Positions 15,675-23,479 of a stretch of DNA of 26,374 nucleotides are shown one piece after another. The first letter of the stretch is position 1. Every line of letters begins with the position of its first letter. The DNA comes from DATBFX01 sp036558305. Lineage in GTDB: Bacteria > Chloroflexota > Chloroflexia > Thermomicrobiales > UBA6265. Location of the stretch: the NCBI GenBank assembly GCA_036558305.1, contig DATBFX010000474.1, forward strand, positions 1 through 26,374, in the 5' to 3' direction. The notes under the pieces were generated by a model, which saw nothing but the letters and a program-made list of their open reading frames with translations, had not been told where the DNA came from and did not search any database. The translations under genes and the position numbers were made by a program.

Positions 15675-16541
15675 GTGCAACCCGACCAGATCCTCGACCG
15701 CACGATTTCCCTGATGTTCAGCGTCACGACGCTGGCGATCGTCGCGCTTGGGCTGGCGGTGATCTTCGGGATGATGCGGATCATCAACCTGGCGCACGGC
15801 GAGTTCATGATGTTCGGCGCCTTTGCCACGCTGTGGGGAACGCGGCACGGGTTGAACCTCTGGCTCGCGATGTTGCTGGCGCCCTTCGCGGTGGGGCTGT
15901 TCGGGTTGGTCGTGGAGCGGACGATCATCCGGCGCCTCTACGGGCGCATCCTCGACACGATGCTGGCGACCTGGGGGTTGAGTCTGGTCATGGTCCAACT
16001 CGTCGTCATCTGGTTCGGACCGTCGACCCATGGCATCGCCACGCCCCTCGGCAGCGTCCGCGTCGGCGACTATTCGGAGTCGGTCTACTCGCTGGTGCTG
16101 ATCGCGATCGTCGTCGTCCTCTTCCTGGCGACGTACCTCGTCTTCACGCGGACGCGCTACGGGATCATGGCGCAGGCGACGACCGAGTTGCCGGAGATGG
16201 CAGCGGCGCTCGGGATCGACGCCAGCCGGGTCAACATGATCACCTTCGCGTTCGGCTCCGCCCTGGCGGGGGCGGCGGGCGCCGTTCTGGCGCCGATCAC
16301 CGGGGTCGTCCCGACGATGGGATCGGCCTACGTCGCCAAGGCGTTCATGACGGTGATCGTCGGCGGTCAGGCGGTCCTGACGGGTTCGGGGGCGGCGGCG
16401 ACGCTGCTGGGCGGGATGGACAACAGCGTCACCTACTGGACGACCTCGTTCTACGGCCAGGGTGCCTTGCTGATCGTCTCGATCGTCCTGCTCCGGGTGA
16501 TGCCGCGCGGGCTCTCCGGGAACTGGAGACGCCAGTTGTGA
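15675..16541 (+). CDS. Branched-chain/amide-type ABC permease (LivH/UrtB-like)
   Basis: A 288-aa integral membrane permease of the LivH/UrtB family, forming half of the inner-membrane channel. Typical family stretches are TLAIVALGLAVIFGMMRIINLAHGEFMMFGAF near the start, TRYGIMAQATTELPEMAAALGID in the cytoplasmic loop, and AYVAKAFMTVIVGG. I chose GTG 15675 rather than the open frame back to 15549 because the extra residues only translate the inverted repeat. The likely ribosome binding site, GGTGAGGG, is supplied by the right arm of that repeat with a 7-base spacer. Its stop overlaps the next start by four bases (GTGA). The substrate is inferred from the operon (a small amide). Confidence 0.92.
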   Translation: MQPDQILDRTISLMFSVTTLAIVALGLAVIFGMMRIINLAHGEFMMFGAFATLWGTRHGLNLWLAMLLAPFAVGLFGLVVERTIIRRLYGRILDTMLATWGLSLVMVQLVVIWFGPSTHGIATPLGSVRVGDYSESVYSLVLIAIVVVLFLATYLVFTRTRYGIMAQATTELPEMAAALGIDASRVNMITFAFGSALAGAAGAVLAPITGVVPTMGSAYVAKAFMTVIVGGQAVLTGSGAAATLLGGMDNSVTYWTTSFYGQGALLIVSIVLLRVMPRGLSGNWRRQL

Positions 16542-18376
16542 CGACCCGATCGTGGCGGGGCGGCCGCGTCAGGACGCTGGCACCACCGGTCCTCTTCACG
16601 GCCGTTGCCGTCGCGCTCGGTTGGGTCCAGAACGATTTTCAGCTTTACCGATCGGCGGGCTGGCTGATCTTCGGGTTGCTGGCGTTGAGTCTCGATCTCG
16701 TCTGGGGTCAGGTCGGTATCTTCAGTTTTGGTCAGACCGCCTTTTTCGGTATCGCCGGGTACGCCTACGGCACGATCTCGATCAACTCCTTCGATCGCAC
16801 GGGAGAGAGCACGACGGCCATCCTCGGGGCGGTCGCGATCGCGGCCGTCGTCGCCGCGGTGCTCGGGTATTTCATGTTCTATGGCCGGGTCAGCGACGTC
16901 TACCTGGCGATCATCACGCTGGCGTTCACGCTGGTCCTGCTGACCTTTTTCGGCAGCACGGCCGATCCCAGGTACCACGTCGGCAGCGCCCAACTCGGCG
17001 GCTACAACGGGATGAACGGCGTCCTGCCGCTGATCCTCGGCATACCGACGTGGCGCGCTCGCTTCCTGACGGTGCAGGAGACCTATCTTTTCCTTGCCTT
17101 GCTCGCGGGCGGCATCTACCTGCTCCTGGTCTTGCTCCTCGGCTCGCCGTTTGGGCGGGTGCTCCATGCCGTCCGCGAGAACGAGTTGCGGACGGAACTG
17201 CTCGGCTACGACACCCGGCGCTACAAACTGCTGGCGTTCGCCCTCGGCGGTGCGATCGCCGGGTTGGCGGGCGCGCTCTTCGCCGGTCGCGGCTACTTCA
17301 TCAGTCCCTCGGTTTTCACGCTGACCCAGGCGGCGCTCGTCGTGATTTGGGTTCTGGTCGGAGGCCGCGGCACCCTGCTCGGCGCCTTTCTGGGCGTGGT
17401 GGTCGTCGAATACCTGTCGGGCGAACTCGGCGGTCGCACCGCGAACACGCCCCTCTTCCTCGGCGGCATTCTGATCCTCTTCGTGCTCCTGATCCCCAAC
17501 GGGCTGATGTCGGCGGCGAGCGCACTCTGGGGGCGACTGCGCGAGCGGAGAGATCGCACCTCTCTGCCCGCAGCCGCCATCGCGCCGGCCGGCCGGGGAG
17601 CGACCGGCGGGAACGGCACGGCGCTGCCACCGCCGGCCCTCGACGGGGCGGGATCGGTTGTGCTCGAAACGCGGGACCTCAGCGTCTCCTTCGGCGGGGT
17701 CAAGGCGGTGGACGGGATCAGCGTGCGGTTTGGCGGGGGGATGCACTGCCTGATCGGCCCCAACGGCGCGGGCAAGAGCACCTTTTTCAACCTGCTGATC
17801 GGACGGTACCGACCGAGCGGGGGACGGATCCTCTACCTGGGGGACGACATCGCCCGCCTGGAACGGCACGAACGGGCGCGTCGCGGCATCGGGATCAAAC
17901 TCCAGGTGCCGAGCGTTTACGGCCGGCTCGGCGTCGAGGAGAACCTGTGGTTGGCGGCCTACGCCCGGCTACGCGACGCCAAACGGGCGACGGTGCGGGC
18001 TCGCGAGGTGTTGGCGGAGGTCGGTCTGCATTCGCGCGCTGGGGATCTCGCCGCCCACCTTTCGCACGGCGAACAGCAGTGGTTGGAGATCGGGATGGTG
18101 CTGGCGGCCGAACCGCGGCTCATCCTGCTCGACGAACCGACGGCGGGGATGACCCGAGAGGAGACGGCGCAGACGGTCGCGTTGGTCACGGCATTGGCAG
18201 CGCACACGACGGTCGTCGTCGTCGAGCACGACATGGAGTTCGTCCGGCAACTCCGGGCGCCGGTGACGGTGCTGCACCAGGGTCGGATCTTCAAGCAGGG
18301 ATCGCTCGACGAACTCCGTGGCGACGACGAGGTCCTCGACATCTACCTGGGACGCCAGACCCATGTTGCGCATTAG
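16538..18376 (+). CDS. Permease-ATPase fusion (LivM/UrtC joined to LivG/UrtD)
   Basis: One 612-aa chain carries two importer subunits that are usually separate. Residues about 10-330 are the second permease (LDLVWGQVGIFSFGQTAFFG; RENELRTELLGYDTRRYKLLAFALGGAIAG-type loop around 213-242). A Pro/Ala/Gly-rich linker runs about 331-372. Residues about 375-608 are the ATPase, with Walker A GPNGAGKST (407-415), signature LSHGEQQ (508-514), Walker B LILLDEPTAGM and switch His 564 in VVEHD. Liv-type ATPase features such as the long FGG loop after strand 1 are present. Start GTG 16538 overlaps the previous stop by four bases. No in-frame stop or ribosome binding site interrupts the linker, so the fusion looks real. 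Confidence 0.92.
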   Translation: MTTRSWRGGRVRTLAPPVLFTAVAVALGWVQNDFQLYRSAGWLIFGLLALSLDLVWGQVGIFSFGQTAFFGIAGYAYGTISINSFDRTGESTTAILGAVAIAAVVAAVLGYFMFYGRVSDVYLAIITLAFTLVLLTFFGSTADPRYHVGSAQLGGYNGMNGVLPLILGIPTWRARFLTVQETYLFLALLAGGIYLLLVLLLGSPFGRVLHAVRENELRTELLGYDTRRYKLLAFALGGAIAGLAGALFAGRGYFISPSVFTLTQAALVVIWVLVGGRGTLLGAFLGVVVVEYLSGELGGRTANTPLFLGGILILFVLLIPNGLMSAASALWGRLRERRDRTSLPAAAIAPAGRGATGGNGTALPPPALDGAGSVVLETRDLSVSFGGVKAVDGISVRFGGGMHCLIGPNGAGKSTFFNLLIGRYRPSGGRILYLGDDIARLERHERARRGIGIKLQVPSVYGRLGVEENLWLAAYARLRDAKRATVRAREVLAEVGLHSRAGDLAAHLSHGEQQWLEIGMVLAAEPRLILLDEPTAGMTREETAQTVALVTALAAHTTVVVVEHDMEFVRQLRAPVTVLHQGRIFKQGSLDELRGDDEVLDIYLGRQTHVAH

Positions 18377-19064
18377 CGGTCTGCGCGCAGGCTATGGCCG
18401 CATCGAGGTCCTGATGGGGGTCGACCTCAACCTGGCACCGGGCGAGATCGTTGCCGTCGTCGGCCGCAACGGTGCCGGCAAAACGACGCTTCTGCGCACC
18501 ATCGTCGGTCTCAATCCGGTCCGGTTCGGCGGTATCGAACTCGACGGCGAGGACCTGACGCGCCGCCCTGTCCACGACCGCGCACGGGCCGGGCTTGCGT
18601 ACGTCCCGCAGGGACGGCAGATCTTTCCCCGACTCTCGGTGCGCGACAACCTGCGGGCCGCCGCGCTCGCCAGCGGTCAGCCCGTCGAGGAAGGGATCGC
18701 GCGCGTGGTTGCCGAGTTTCCGCTGCTGGAACCCAAAATGCGCGACCGTGGCGCAAGTCTTAGCGGCGGACAGCAGCAGATCCTGGCGCTCGCCCGGGCG
18801 ATGATCGCCCGACCGCGGGTGCTCCTGCTCGACGAGCCGACCGAGGGAATCCAGCCGTCCATCGTCGACACGATCCTGACGAAGGTGCGCGAGATCAATC
18901 AAACCAGCGGCGTCGCGATCCTGATCGTGGAGCAGAACCTGGAATTCGTCGCCGCCCTGGCCGGTCGTGCCCACGTGATGGTCCGGGGTCGGTTCGCCAT
19001 GGAGTTGCCGCCGCGGGAACTCCTGGCGCGGCGGGATGTGCAGCACGAATATCTTGGCGTTTGA
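18363..19064 (+). CDS. ABC importer ATPase (LivF/UrtE-like)
   Basis: A 233-aa ATPase that should pair with the ATPase half of the fusion protein to drive amide import. Walker A is GRNGAGKTT (34-42), the LivF-type stretch YVPQGRQIFPRLSVRDNL follows, then signature LSGGQQQILALARAM, Walker B VLLLDEPTEGIQPS and switch His-equivalent Gln in LIVEQN. The PTEGIQP wording is characteristic of the LivF/UrtE branch. ATG 18363 lies inside the end of the previous gene with a 14-base overlap; the in-frame upstream ATG at 18318 would add only antisense-like sequence. It is the last gene of the operon. Confidence 0.93.
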   Translation: MLRISGLRAGYGRIEVLMGVDLNLAPGEIVAVVGRNGAGKTTLLRTIVGLNPVRFGGIELDGEDLTRRPVHDRARAGLAYVPQGRQIFPRLSVRDNLRAAALASGQPVEEGIARVVAEFPLLEPKMRDRGASLSGGQQQILALARAMIARPRVLLLDEPTEGIQPSIVDTILTKVREINQTSGVAILIVEQNLEFVAALAGRAHVMVRGRFAMELPPRELLARRDVQHEYLGV

Positions 19065-19437
19065 CGGCTTTGTCGGGTAGACCACACCACCGAGCGCCAC
19101 GGCCACGACGCCGGTTCGGCGGCGCCATCTCTGCGAATCGGAGTCGACCGGAGATCCTGAAGCAGCGAGTCGAGGAAGGTGCGGACCTTGGTGGCGTCCC
19201 AGGCAAGCGGCCCCTGGATCACGCCGTATGGTTGCGTCGGCACCACCCACGACTCCCTCAGAACGGGCGAAAGCGCGGATCGAGGGCGCAACTCTACCGC
19301 GATCGATGCGATCGGAGGACTCGTTTGGGCAGTACTTCGGAGGTTTTTGAGAAGTGAACCGGGGTCGAGGGCCCTAAACCGAGCCATCGCTCCGTGCGGG
19401 ATGGCCCGGTCTTCCGCGTCGTTTCGGGCTTTTTGCC
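19065..19437. other. Intergenic stretch after the amide operon
   Basis: No convincing gene is seen in these ~370 bases. A minus-strand frame at about 19130-19330 (containing ESWVVPTQPYGVIQG and KVRTFLDSLLQDLR) has less arginine-rich composition than the surrounding shadows and might be a relic, but it has no start context or family match. A weak hairpin is listed separately. Confidence 0.5.
19404..19434 (+). terminator. Possible terminator of the amide operon
   Basis: GCCCG (19404-19408) pairs with CGGGC (19425-19429) across a 16-base loop and is followed by TTTTT (19430-19434). The stem is short, so the call is tentative. It lies 340 bases after the last operon gene, with no other plus-strand gene between. 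Confidence 0.35.
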
Positions 19438-19478
19438 GGTCACCCCGCTGGGACTCGAACCCAGAACCAACGGATTAA
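19438..19478 (-). tRNA. 3' tRNA fragment (tRNA-Asn-like), not functional
   Basis: On the minus strand the sequence reads TTAATCC, then a variable region, a perfect T-arm (CTGGG/CCCAG with loop TTCGAGT, 19448-19464), seven acceptor bases CGGGGTG, discriminator A and CC. This is the 3' half of a tRNA from the anticodon loop onward, and the TTAATCCGTTGG wording resembles tRNA-Asn. The matching 5' acceptor strand, D-arm and 5' anticodon stem are absent upstream. The break falls at a TA dinucleotide (19476-19477), directly next to a transposase remnant. Confidence 0.7.
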
Positions 19479-19625
19479 ACCAAAGCTCTGTGCAACGCTT
19501 GGGACATGAAGACCTATTCCGGCGACTTTCGTGAACGCGCCTTGGCTGTGGTCGAGCGGGGGCACGGCCGAGGTCGCCGGTCTGCTGGGTATCGGCGAAG
19601 CTATCGCGAACCGCACGCACGTCGG
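19479..19625 (+). mobile_element. IS630-type insertion sequence remnant
   Basis: ATG 19506 begins MKTYSGDFRERALAVVERG, the characteristic N-terminus of IS630/Tc1-like transposases. A one-base deletion at about 19560 shifts the frame. The next frame continues GTAEVAGLLGIGEAIANRTH, which matches the expected helix-turn-helix region (normally of the type GTxxEVAxLLGVS). Everything after about residue 40 of a ~340-aa transposase is missing. The 27 bases before the ATG (19479-19505) are probably the left terminal region. IS630 elements insert at TA, and the adjoining tRNA fragment ends at TA. Confidence 0.65.
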
Positions 19626-19657
19626 GTCTCGGGGCCCGGCCGGCCGGGCCCCGAGAC
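19626..19657. terminator. Perfect 32-bp palindrome, probable transcription barrier
   Basis: Bases 19626-19657 are a perfect palindrome with no spacer (16 bp per side, centred on CC|GG at 19641/19642). As RNA it gives a 14-bp GC-rich stem with a 4-base loop. It begins 11 bases after the stop codon of the minus-strand binding-protein gene, the place for a terminator, but no T-tract follows on either strand. A T-less terminator or an mRNA 3'-end stabiliser is the likely role. Confidence 0.65.
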
Positions 19658-19667
19658 GTTGCTTGAG

Positions 19668-21254
19668 TTAGCGGTCCAGCCAGGCGTTCTCGTAGTGCGG
19701 CACCCAGTCGGATTCGGCGTAGAAGGCTTTGAGCGCCTTCGTCTTGCCGTAGAGACCGTGCTGCACGTAGGGGAACGGGCACGGCGGATCGTCGGCCATC
19801 ATCTGCTGCGCCTGGAAGTAGAGCGTCTTCCGTTCGGCCTCGTCGACCGTCGTCGCCGCCTTGTCCATCAGATCCTGCGCGCCCGTGTTCTGGTAGTGGT
19901 TGTAGTTCTCCGGCACGTTGCGGAACCCGTTGAAGAAGGTGGACGGGTCGGCGTGCCCGACGTTGCCGTTCGAAATGATCCGCGCCGGCCACTGCTTCTC
20001 CGACGCCGGCACGAACACGTCGAGCCAGGCCGACAGGTCGAGCTTCTCGATCTCGACGGTGATCCCGATCTGCGACAGACTCTGCTGCAGGATCTCGCCG
20101 ACGACCACCCACTCCGGGTTCGTCGTCGAGATCGCCTGGTACGTCAGCTTCGTGTCGCCGGTGACACCGGCCGCCATGAACAGTTCCTTCGCCTTGTCGA
20201 GGTCGTACGCCGCCTTGGTGATGTCGGGGTTGAACATCGGGTGGCTTTCCGGCAGCGGCACGTCGTACCAGTGCGGCTCGAAGAAGCCGAAGAAGGCGAC
20301 CTCGTTGATCGAGTCGCGGTCGGTCGCGTAGGAGAGCGCCTTGCGCGCCTGGGCGTTGTTGAACGGCGCCTGCGTGTTGTCGATCATCAACTGCTGGACG
20401 ACCGCGTGCTGCTTGCCGGTGTAGATCTCCAGGTTGGGATCGTCCTGGACGCCGCCCGCGTCGCGCGTCGAGATCTGCCAGATCGAATCGACCCCGCCCG
20501 TCTTCAGCGCCTGGACGATCGCCGTCGGGTCTTTGACCGTCTTCAGGGTGACGCCGTCAAGATAGACGTTCGCGGCGTCCCAGTAATCGGCGAACCGCTC
20601 CAGCACGACCCGGTCGTCCTGGACGAATTCCTTGAGCGAGAACGGCCCGGTGCCGATCGGTTTCTCCCCGATCGCGTCGACGTTCTCCTTGGCGACGATC
20701 TTGACCTTGGTCAGGTTGGCGATCTGGGCCGGGAACGGGTTCTTGTTGACGATCTTGACCGTCGCCGCATCGACCGCCTCGGCGTGGTCGTATTCCGGTA
20801 AGGCGAAACTCGCCCAGCGCGACCCGGTCGCCGGGTCCTTGACGCGGTCGAGGGTAAAGACCACGTCGTCGGCCGTCATCTCCCGGCCGTTGTGGAACTT
20901 GACGCCGGTGCGCAGGTGGAAGACGTAGGTCAGCGGATCGGGGTTGTCCCAACTCGTCGCCAGGTCGGGTTGAACCTCCATGTTCTCGTTCATCTTGACG
21001 AGACCGTTCCAGAGTCCGGCGTGGGAATTCTGGTCGTTGAGCAACCCCGGTTTGTGCGGATCGAGCGTCGTGAACCCCTGGCCCGTGCCGAAGGTGTAGG
21101 TCCCTCCCTGCTTCGGCGTGTCCTGAGCGAGTCCGCGGCGCACCACGAGCCGGCCGCCAGCGGCCAGACCGAGTCCGGTGCCGGCCGCCCCCTTCAGCAA
21201 TCCGCGCCGCGACAGATGGCCGGTGTACAACCGCGATGACCGAGCGGAATTCAT
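19668..21254 (-). CDS. Peptide-type ABC substrate-binding protein (family 5, DppA/OppA-like), Tat signal
   Basis: A 528-aa extracytoplasmic binding protein for an oligopeptide/nickel-type importer. The N-terminus carries a twin-arginine signal, SRRGLLKGAAG followed by a short hydrophobic stretch and QDTPKQGGTYTFG, where mature protein begins. Family 5 features include GFTTLDPHK, a ...DLATSWDNPDPLTYVFHLRTGVKFHNG... core and ADDVVFTLDR. ATG 21254 has AGGAG repeats just upstream; the longer in-frame start at 21344 is rejected. It is the last gene of the minus-strand unit, downstream of the hydrolase and two permeases, and should deliver substrate to those permeases. Solutes could be peptides, but family 5 also carries other compounds such as glycosides and metal complexes. 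Confidence 0.93.
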   Translation of the reverse strand: MNSARSSRLYTGHLSRRGLLKGAAGTGLGLAAGGRLVVRRGLAQDTPKQGGTYTFGTGQGFTTLDPHKPGLLNDQNSHAGLWNGLVKMNENMEVQPDLATSWDNPDPLTYVFHLRTGVKFHNGREMTADDVVFTLDRVKDPATGSRWASFALPEYDHAEAVDAATVKIVNKNPFPAQIANLTKVKIVAKENVDAIGEKPIGTGPFSLKEFVQDDRVVLERFADYWDAANVYLDGVTLKTVKDPTAIVQALKTGGVDSIWQISTRDAGGVQDDPNLEIYTGKQHAVVQQLMIDNTQAPFNNAQARKALSYATDRDSINEVAFFGFFEPHWYDVPLPESHPMFNPDITKAAYDLDKAKELFMAAGVTGDTKLTYQAISTTNPEWVVVGEILQQSLSQIGITVEIEKLDLSAWLDVFVPASEKQWPARIISNGNVGHADPSTFFNGFRNVPENYNHYQNTGAQDLMDKAATTVDEAERKTLYFQAQQMMADDPPCPFPYVQHGLYGKTKALKAFYAESDWVPHYENAWLDR

Positions 21255-21336
21255 GATCCGACTCCTCTCCTGATGCACGCGTTCGGATCGGCAGACACGA
21301 GGGCGCTTTCGCGGACGCTCACCTCCTTTCGAAACG

Positions 21337-21459
21337 GCCCCCACCCCCGGCCCCTCCCCCTACGTAGGGGGAGGGGAGACTTTCTCTTGCGGCAGCCGCC
21401 TCAGGCGACCGCTCTTCCCCTCTCCCTCGGAAGGGAGAGGGAGCCAGGGGGTGAGGGCC
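21337..21459. repeat. Imperfect GC-rich inverted repeat
   Basis: The left arm (21337-21377) and right arm (21417-21459) are imperfect reverse complements, with the same C-run/G-run wording as the element at 15524-15668. Each arm again contains its own hairpin (CCCCTCCCCCTA-type left, CTCTCCCTC-type right). It fills the gap between the hydrolase stop and the binding-protein start, about 80 bases before the latter's ribosome binding site, so it may influence their relative expression. Confidence 0.75.
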
Positions 21460-21460
21460 G

Positions 21461-23380
21461 TCACACGATCGGCAACACGACGTGCGACGCCCGCGTCCGG
21501 TCCAAATGCACCGCGTTCTGGGCCTTCTCGACGCGGGTGTGGCGCCCGATCGGCTCGCCGGTGTTCGGGTTCATCTCGAACCGGGGAAAGTTGCTGCTGG
21601 AGACGTCGATCCGGATGCGGTGACCGGTGTTGAAGAGGTTGCTCGTCGGCGGCAGCATGATCTGGACGGGGTAGGACTCGCCGGGCGTCATCATCACTTC
21701 CCGATCCCAACCCTCCCGGTAGCGACAGCGGATGACTGAGTCCCCGAGGTTCATGTGGTACCCCTCGGGGTAATCGGGATTGGGAGGGTAGACGTCGATC
21801 AGCTTCGCCGTGAAGTCGGTGTCGGGCGCCGACGAGGAGACCCAGAGGTTGACCGCAATCGCGCCGGTCACCTCGACCGGCTCCGCCAGTGGCTCGGTCT
21901 GGAATACGAGCACGTCCGCCCGGTGTGCGAGCAACGGGTAGGGCGGTTGCGCCCCGACGATCCCCGGCGCCTCCCGCTGGTGCGTCGCGCCGGGGTTGAC
22001 GATGCTCCGCATCCGCGCCCGCCAGGGCACGAGTTTTTCGTACCCCTCCTCGATCTGGTCGCCGACCGGCACCAGCTCGAAGAACCCGGTCACGTTGGCC
22101 GAGATCGTCGGTACCGGGTGGGCCGGGTCGAAGGTGAAGCACCGGCTCGGCTCGCCGTCCCCCGGTGCGTCCGCCGTCAACCCGCCGTTGGCGCGCAGAT
22201 AGAGCGTCGTCGGGACCGTCCGCGCGAGCGGCCATTCCCGTTCCGTCCGCCAGGCGCCGCCGTGGAAGAGCTTGCCGTTGATCGTCTTGTGCCCGTCGCC
22301 GCCGCCCATCACGAAGATCTGGACGGGCGGATCATCCTCGACGCCGGTCGGCATGTCGGCCAGCCAGCGGTCGAACCAGCGCAGGCGATGCGCGTTGTAA
22401 CGGGCGTTGCCCATCAGCGAGTCGGCGCCGAAGTCGACGTCCGCCGCCCAGGTCACGTCCTGCCGCATCGTCTCGTGCGTCCACGGCCCCATCAGGAGGC
22501 GTTGCGGCATCGTGTTCTTCGCCGCCATCGCCGAGAAGTGGCGGGTGGTCGCGATCGCGTAGGGGTCGTACCAGCCGCCGCTGAAGGTGCCGGCGCAGTC
22601 GGCGTGGCGATCAAAGTAGCGCTCGTAGTCGTTGAAGTCGGCCCCCCACCAGTCGTCGTAGGCACCGCGGGTGTAGTAGTTGAAGAGGGTCTCCTCGATC
22701 CCCGGCACTTTGGAGAGCGGCGTCAGGCCGCGTTTGAATGGGGTCATCCAGACCCAATCGCGCAGCCGCGCCATCTCCCGCTCGAAGGCGATCTTCGCCA
22801 CCGGGTCGTCGTGGAGTTCTTGCGCGTCGAAGGCGTGGAGGAATTGCGCCCCGAACATGTGGAGGCACATCGCCCCGCCCTCGCGGATGTGGTGGGCGTG
22901 GTTGTTGATCGGTCCCACGTCCGGCCAGATCGCCGCCAGGTGGGGCGGGTTCGCCAGCGCCGCCGTCGTTTGCGTCATCGCCCCATGCGACGACCCGACC
23001 ATTCCGACCCGGCCGTTCGACCACGGTTGCGCGGCGATCCACTCGACCGTGTCGTACCCGTCTTGCCCGTCGTGCGGGTTGGCGACGTGGTAGTACTGCC
23101 CCCTCCCCTCCGACTTGTACCGGCCGCGCAGGTCCTGGACGACGACGGCGTAGCCGCGCGGCGTGAAGAAATTCGCCACCGGTTCGATCCACATCCAGTG
23201 GCTCGTCTTGTCGTAGGAGGTGCGCCCCAGGATCGTCGGCAACGGCCCCGTCACCGGTTCCCCGTTCACCGCCGGCCGGTAGATGTCCGCCGCCAACCGC
23301 ACCCCATCCCGCATCGGGATCATCACGTCTTTGGCGATGACCATCCCGTACTCGGGTTGCCGCGCTTCCGGATGCCTCAC
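21461..23380 (-). CDS. CocE/NonD-type hydrolase (X-Pro dipeptidyl-peptidase family S15-like)
   Basis: A 639-aa serine hydrolase with an alpha/beta-hydrolase domain followed by a C-terminal jelly-roll domain. The N-terminus MIPMRDGVRLAADIYRP is diagnostic of the family. The nucleophile elbow is GSSHG (S131), preceded by DGYDTVEWIAAQPWSNGRVGMV, and the catalytic His is probably in MGPWTHE. C-terminal family text includes YPEGYHMNLGD and HRIRIDVSSSNFPRFEMNPNTG. GTG 23380 is chosen because GGGAG lies about seven bases upstream; the longer frame to 23449 translates a repeat. Members cleave X-Pro peptides, cocaine-type esters or beta-lactam acyl groups, so the substrate is open. It sits between permease and binding-protein genes of one importer, implying it processes the imported compound. 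No signal peptide is evident. Confidence 0.92.
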   Translation of the reverse strand: MRHPEARQPEYGMVIAKDVMIPMRDGVRLAADIYRPAVNGEPVTGPLPTILGRTSYDKTSHWMWIEPVANFFTPRGYAVVVQDLRGRYKSEGRGQYYHVANPHDGQDGYDTVEWIAAQPWSNGRVGMVGSSHGAMTQTTAALANPPHLAAIWPDVGPINNHAHHIREGGAMCLHMFGAQFLHAFDAQELHDDPVAKIAFEREMARLRDWVWMTPFKRGLTPLSKVPGIEETLFNYYTRGAYDDWWGADFNDYERYFDRHADCAGTFSGGWYDPYAIATTRHFSAMAAKNTMPQRLLMGPWTHETMRQDVTWAADVDFGADSLMGNARYNAHRLRWFDRWLADMPTGVEDDPPVQIFVMGGGDGHKTINGKLFHGGAWRTEREWPLARTVPTTLYLRANGGLTADAPGDGEPSRCFTFDPAHPVPTISANVTGFFELVPVGDQIEEGYEKLVPWRARMRSIVNPGATHQREAPGIVGAQPPYPLLAHRADVLVFQTEPLAEPVEVTGAIAVNLWVSSSAPDTDFTAKLIDVYPPNPDYPEGYHMNLGDSVIRCRYREGWDREVMMTPGESYPVQIMLPPTSNLFNTGHRIRIDVSSSNFPRFEMNPNTGEPIGRHTRVEKAQNAVHLDRTRASHVVLPIV

Positions 23381-23391
23381 GCCGTTCTCCC

Positions 23392-23478
23392 TTCGGGGGG
23401 CTGGGGGTCGGGGGCTAGGGGCTGGAGATGGCGTGGGTGCGGCCCCCAACCCCCAGCCCCGACCCCCAGCCCCTTCGT
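23392..23478. repeat. Imperfect GC-rich inverted repeat
   Basis: A left arm of G-runs (about 23392-23434, CTGGGGGTCGGGGGC core) faces a right arm of C-runs (about 23452-23478, CCCCGACCCCCAGCCCC core), reverse complementary with mismatches. It lies between the second permease stop and the hydrolase ribosome binding site and resembles the elements at 15.5 and 21.4 kb, but with no CTCTCCC blocks. Confidence 0.7.
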
Positions 23479-23479
23479 C

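Noticed and set aside
19130..19390. Minus-strand frame with protein-like stretches after the tRNA fragment
   Set aside because: No start context, no recognised family, and it runs into the antisense of the ATPase gene; kept only as a remark.
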